A stretch of DNA of 6,131 nucleotides from an uncultured Litorilinea sp. (GTDB lineage Bacteria; Chloroflexota; Anaerolineae; Caldilineales; Caldilineaceae), in assembly GCA_946885925.1 (NCBI GenBank), contig CAMPHP010000214.1, forward strand, positions 1 to 6,131. Direction: 5' to 3'. A model generated the notes under the pieces. The model saw only the letters and a list, made by a program, of their open reading frames with translations. It did not search any database and was not told where the DNA came from. Positions 6,072-6,131 of this stretch are shown here, in pieces. Each line of letters begins with the position of its first letter. Within the stretch, counting starts at the first letter, position 1. The position numbers and the translations under genes were made by a program.

Positions 6072-6118
6072 CCTTCGAGGAAGCCACCCAGCGTGTTCCC
6101 GGCTTCCTCGAGGGTTTC
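6072..6118 (+). terminator. Intrinsic terminator after the dehydrogenase operon
   Basis: CCTTCGAGGAAGCC (6072-6085) pairs with GGCTTCCTCGAGGG (6101-6114), giving 14 bp with a single U-G wobble and a 15-nt loop, followed by TTTCT. It begins 22 nt after the E2 stop. The T-run is short, so efficiency is uncertain, but the stem is strong. It marks the likely end of the three-gene transcript before any E3 gene. Confidence 0.7.
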
Positions 6119-6131
6119 TGCAAAACGGCGC

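Overview
The window reads as ordinary chromosomal housekeeping DNA from a free-living bacterium. GC content is moderate by eye. The mix of a TopA with a histone-like Lys-rich tail, a cystathionine gamma-synthase that resembles the plant enzyme, and a GEG-type two-subunit 2-oxoacid dehydrogenase E1 suggests a member of the Chloroflexota, possibly Ktedonobacteria. That placement is an inference from remembered family patterns and was not tested. I see no mobile element, CRISPR array, tRNA or rRNA.

Layout. (1) Positions 1-312 (+) hold the 3' end of a DNA topoisomerase I gene. (2) Positions 313-429 are a convergent intergenic stretch with a perfect 15-bp hairpin, acting as a terminator best oriented for the minus strand, and a 22-nt GC-rich palindrome. 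(3) Positions 430-1707 (-) encode a PLP-dependent cystathionine gamma-synthase of methionine biosynthesis. Its start is fixed by a strong ribosome binding site. (4) Positions 1708-2283 form a 576-nt divergent control region. It carries a plausible minus-strand promoter, an extended -10 plus-strand promoter inside an inverted repeat, and several palindromes, direct repeats and RNA structures. (5) Positions 2284-6049 (+) are a three-gene operon encoding E1 alpha, E1 beta and E2 of a 2-oxoacid dehydrogenase complex (most likely pyruvate, possibly acetoin or branched-chain). It closes with a strong hairpin at 6072-6114.

How the genes work together. E1 alpha and E1 beta form the ThDP-dependent decarboxylase, which reductively acylates the lipoyl-lysine of E2. 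The E2 catalytic core then passes the acyl group to CoA. The E3 flavoprotein that reoxidises the lipoyl group is not in the window and the operon ends in a terminator, so E3 is probably encoded elsewhere. The topA and metB-like genes are neighbours with no evident functional link to the complex.

The points most worth checking are a second, degenerate E3/E1-binding domain in E2, a Glu in place of the usual Asp in the E1 alpha ThDP/Mg motif, and the dense cis-acting structure in the dehydrogenase leader, including a possible pseudoknot. I did not find a convincing novel system.
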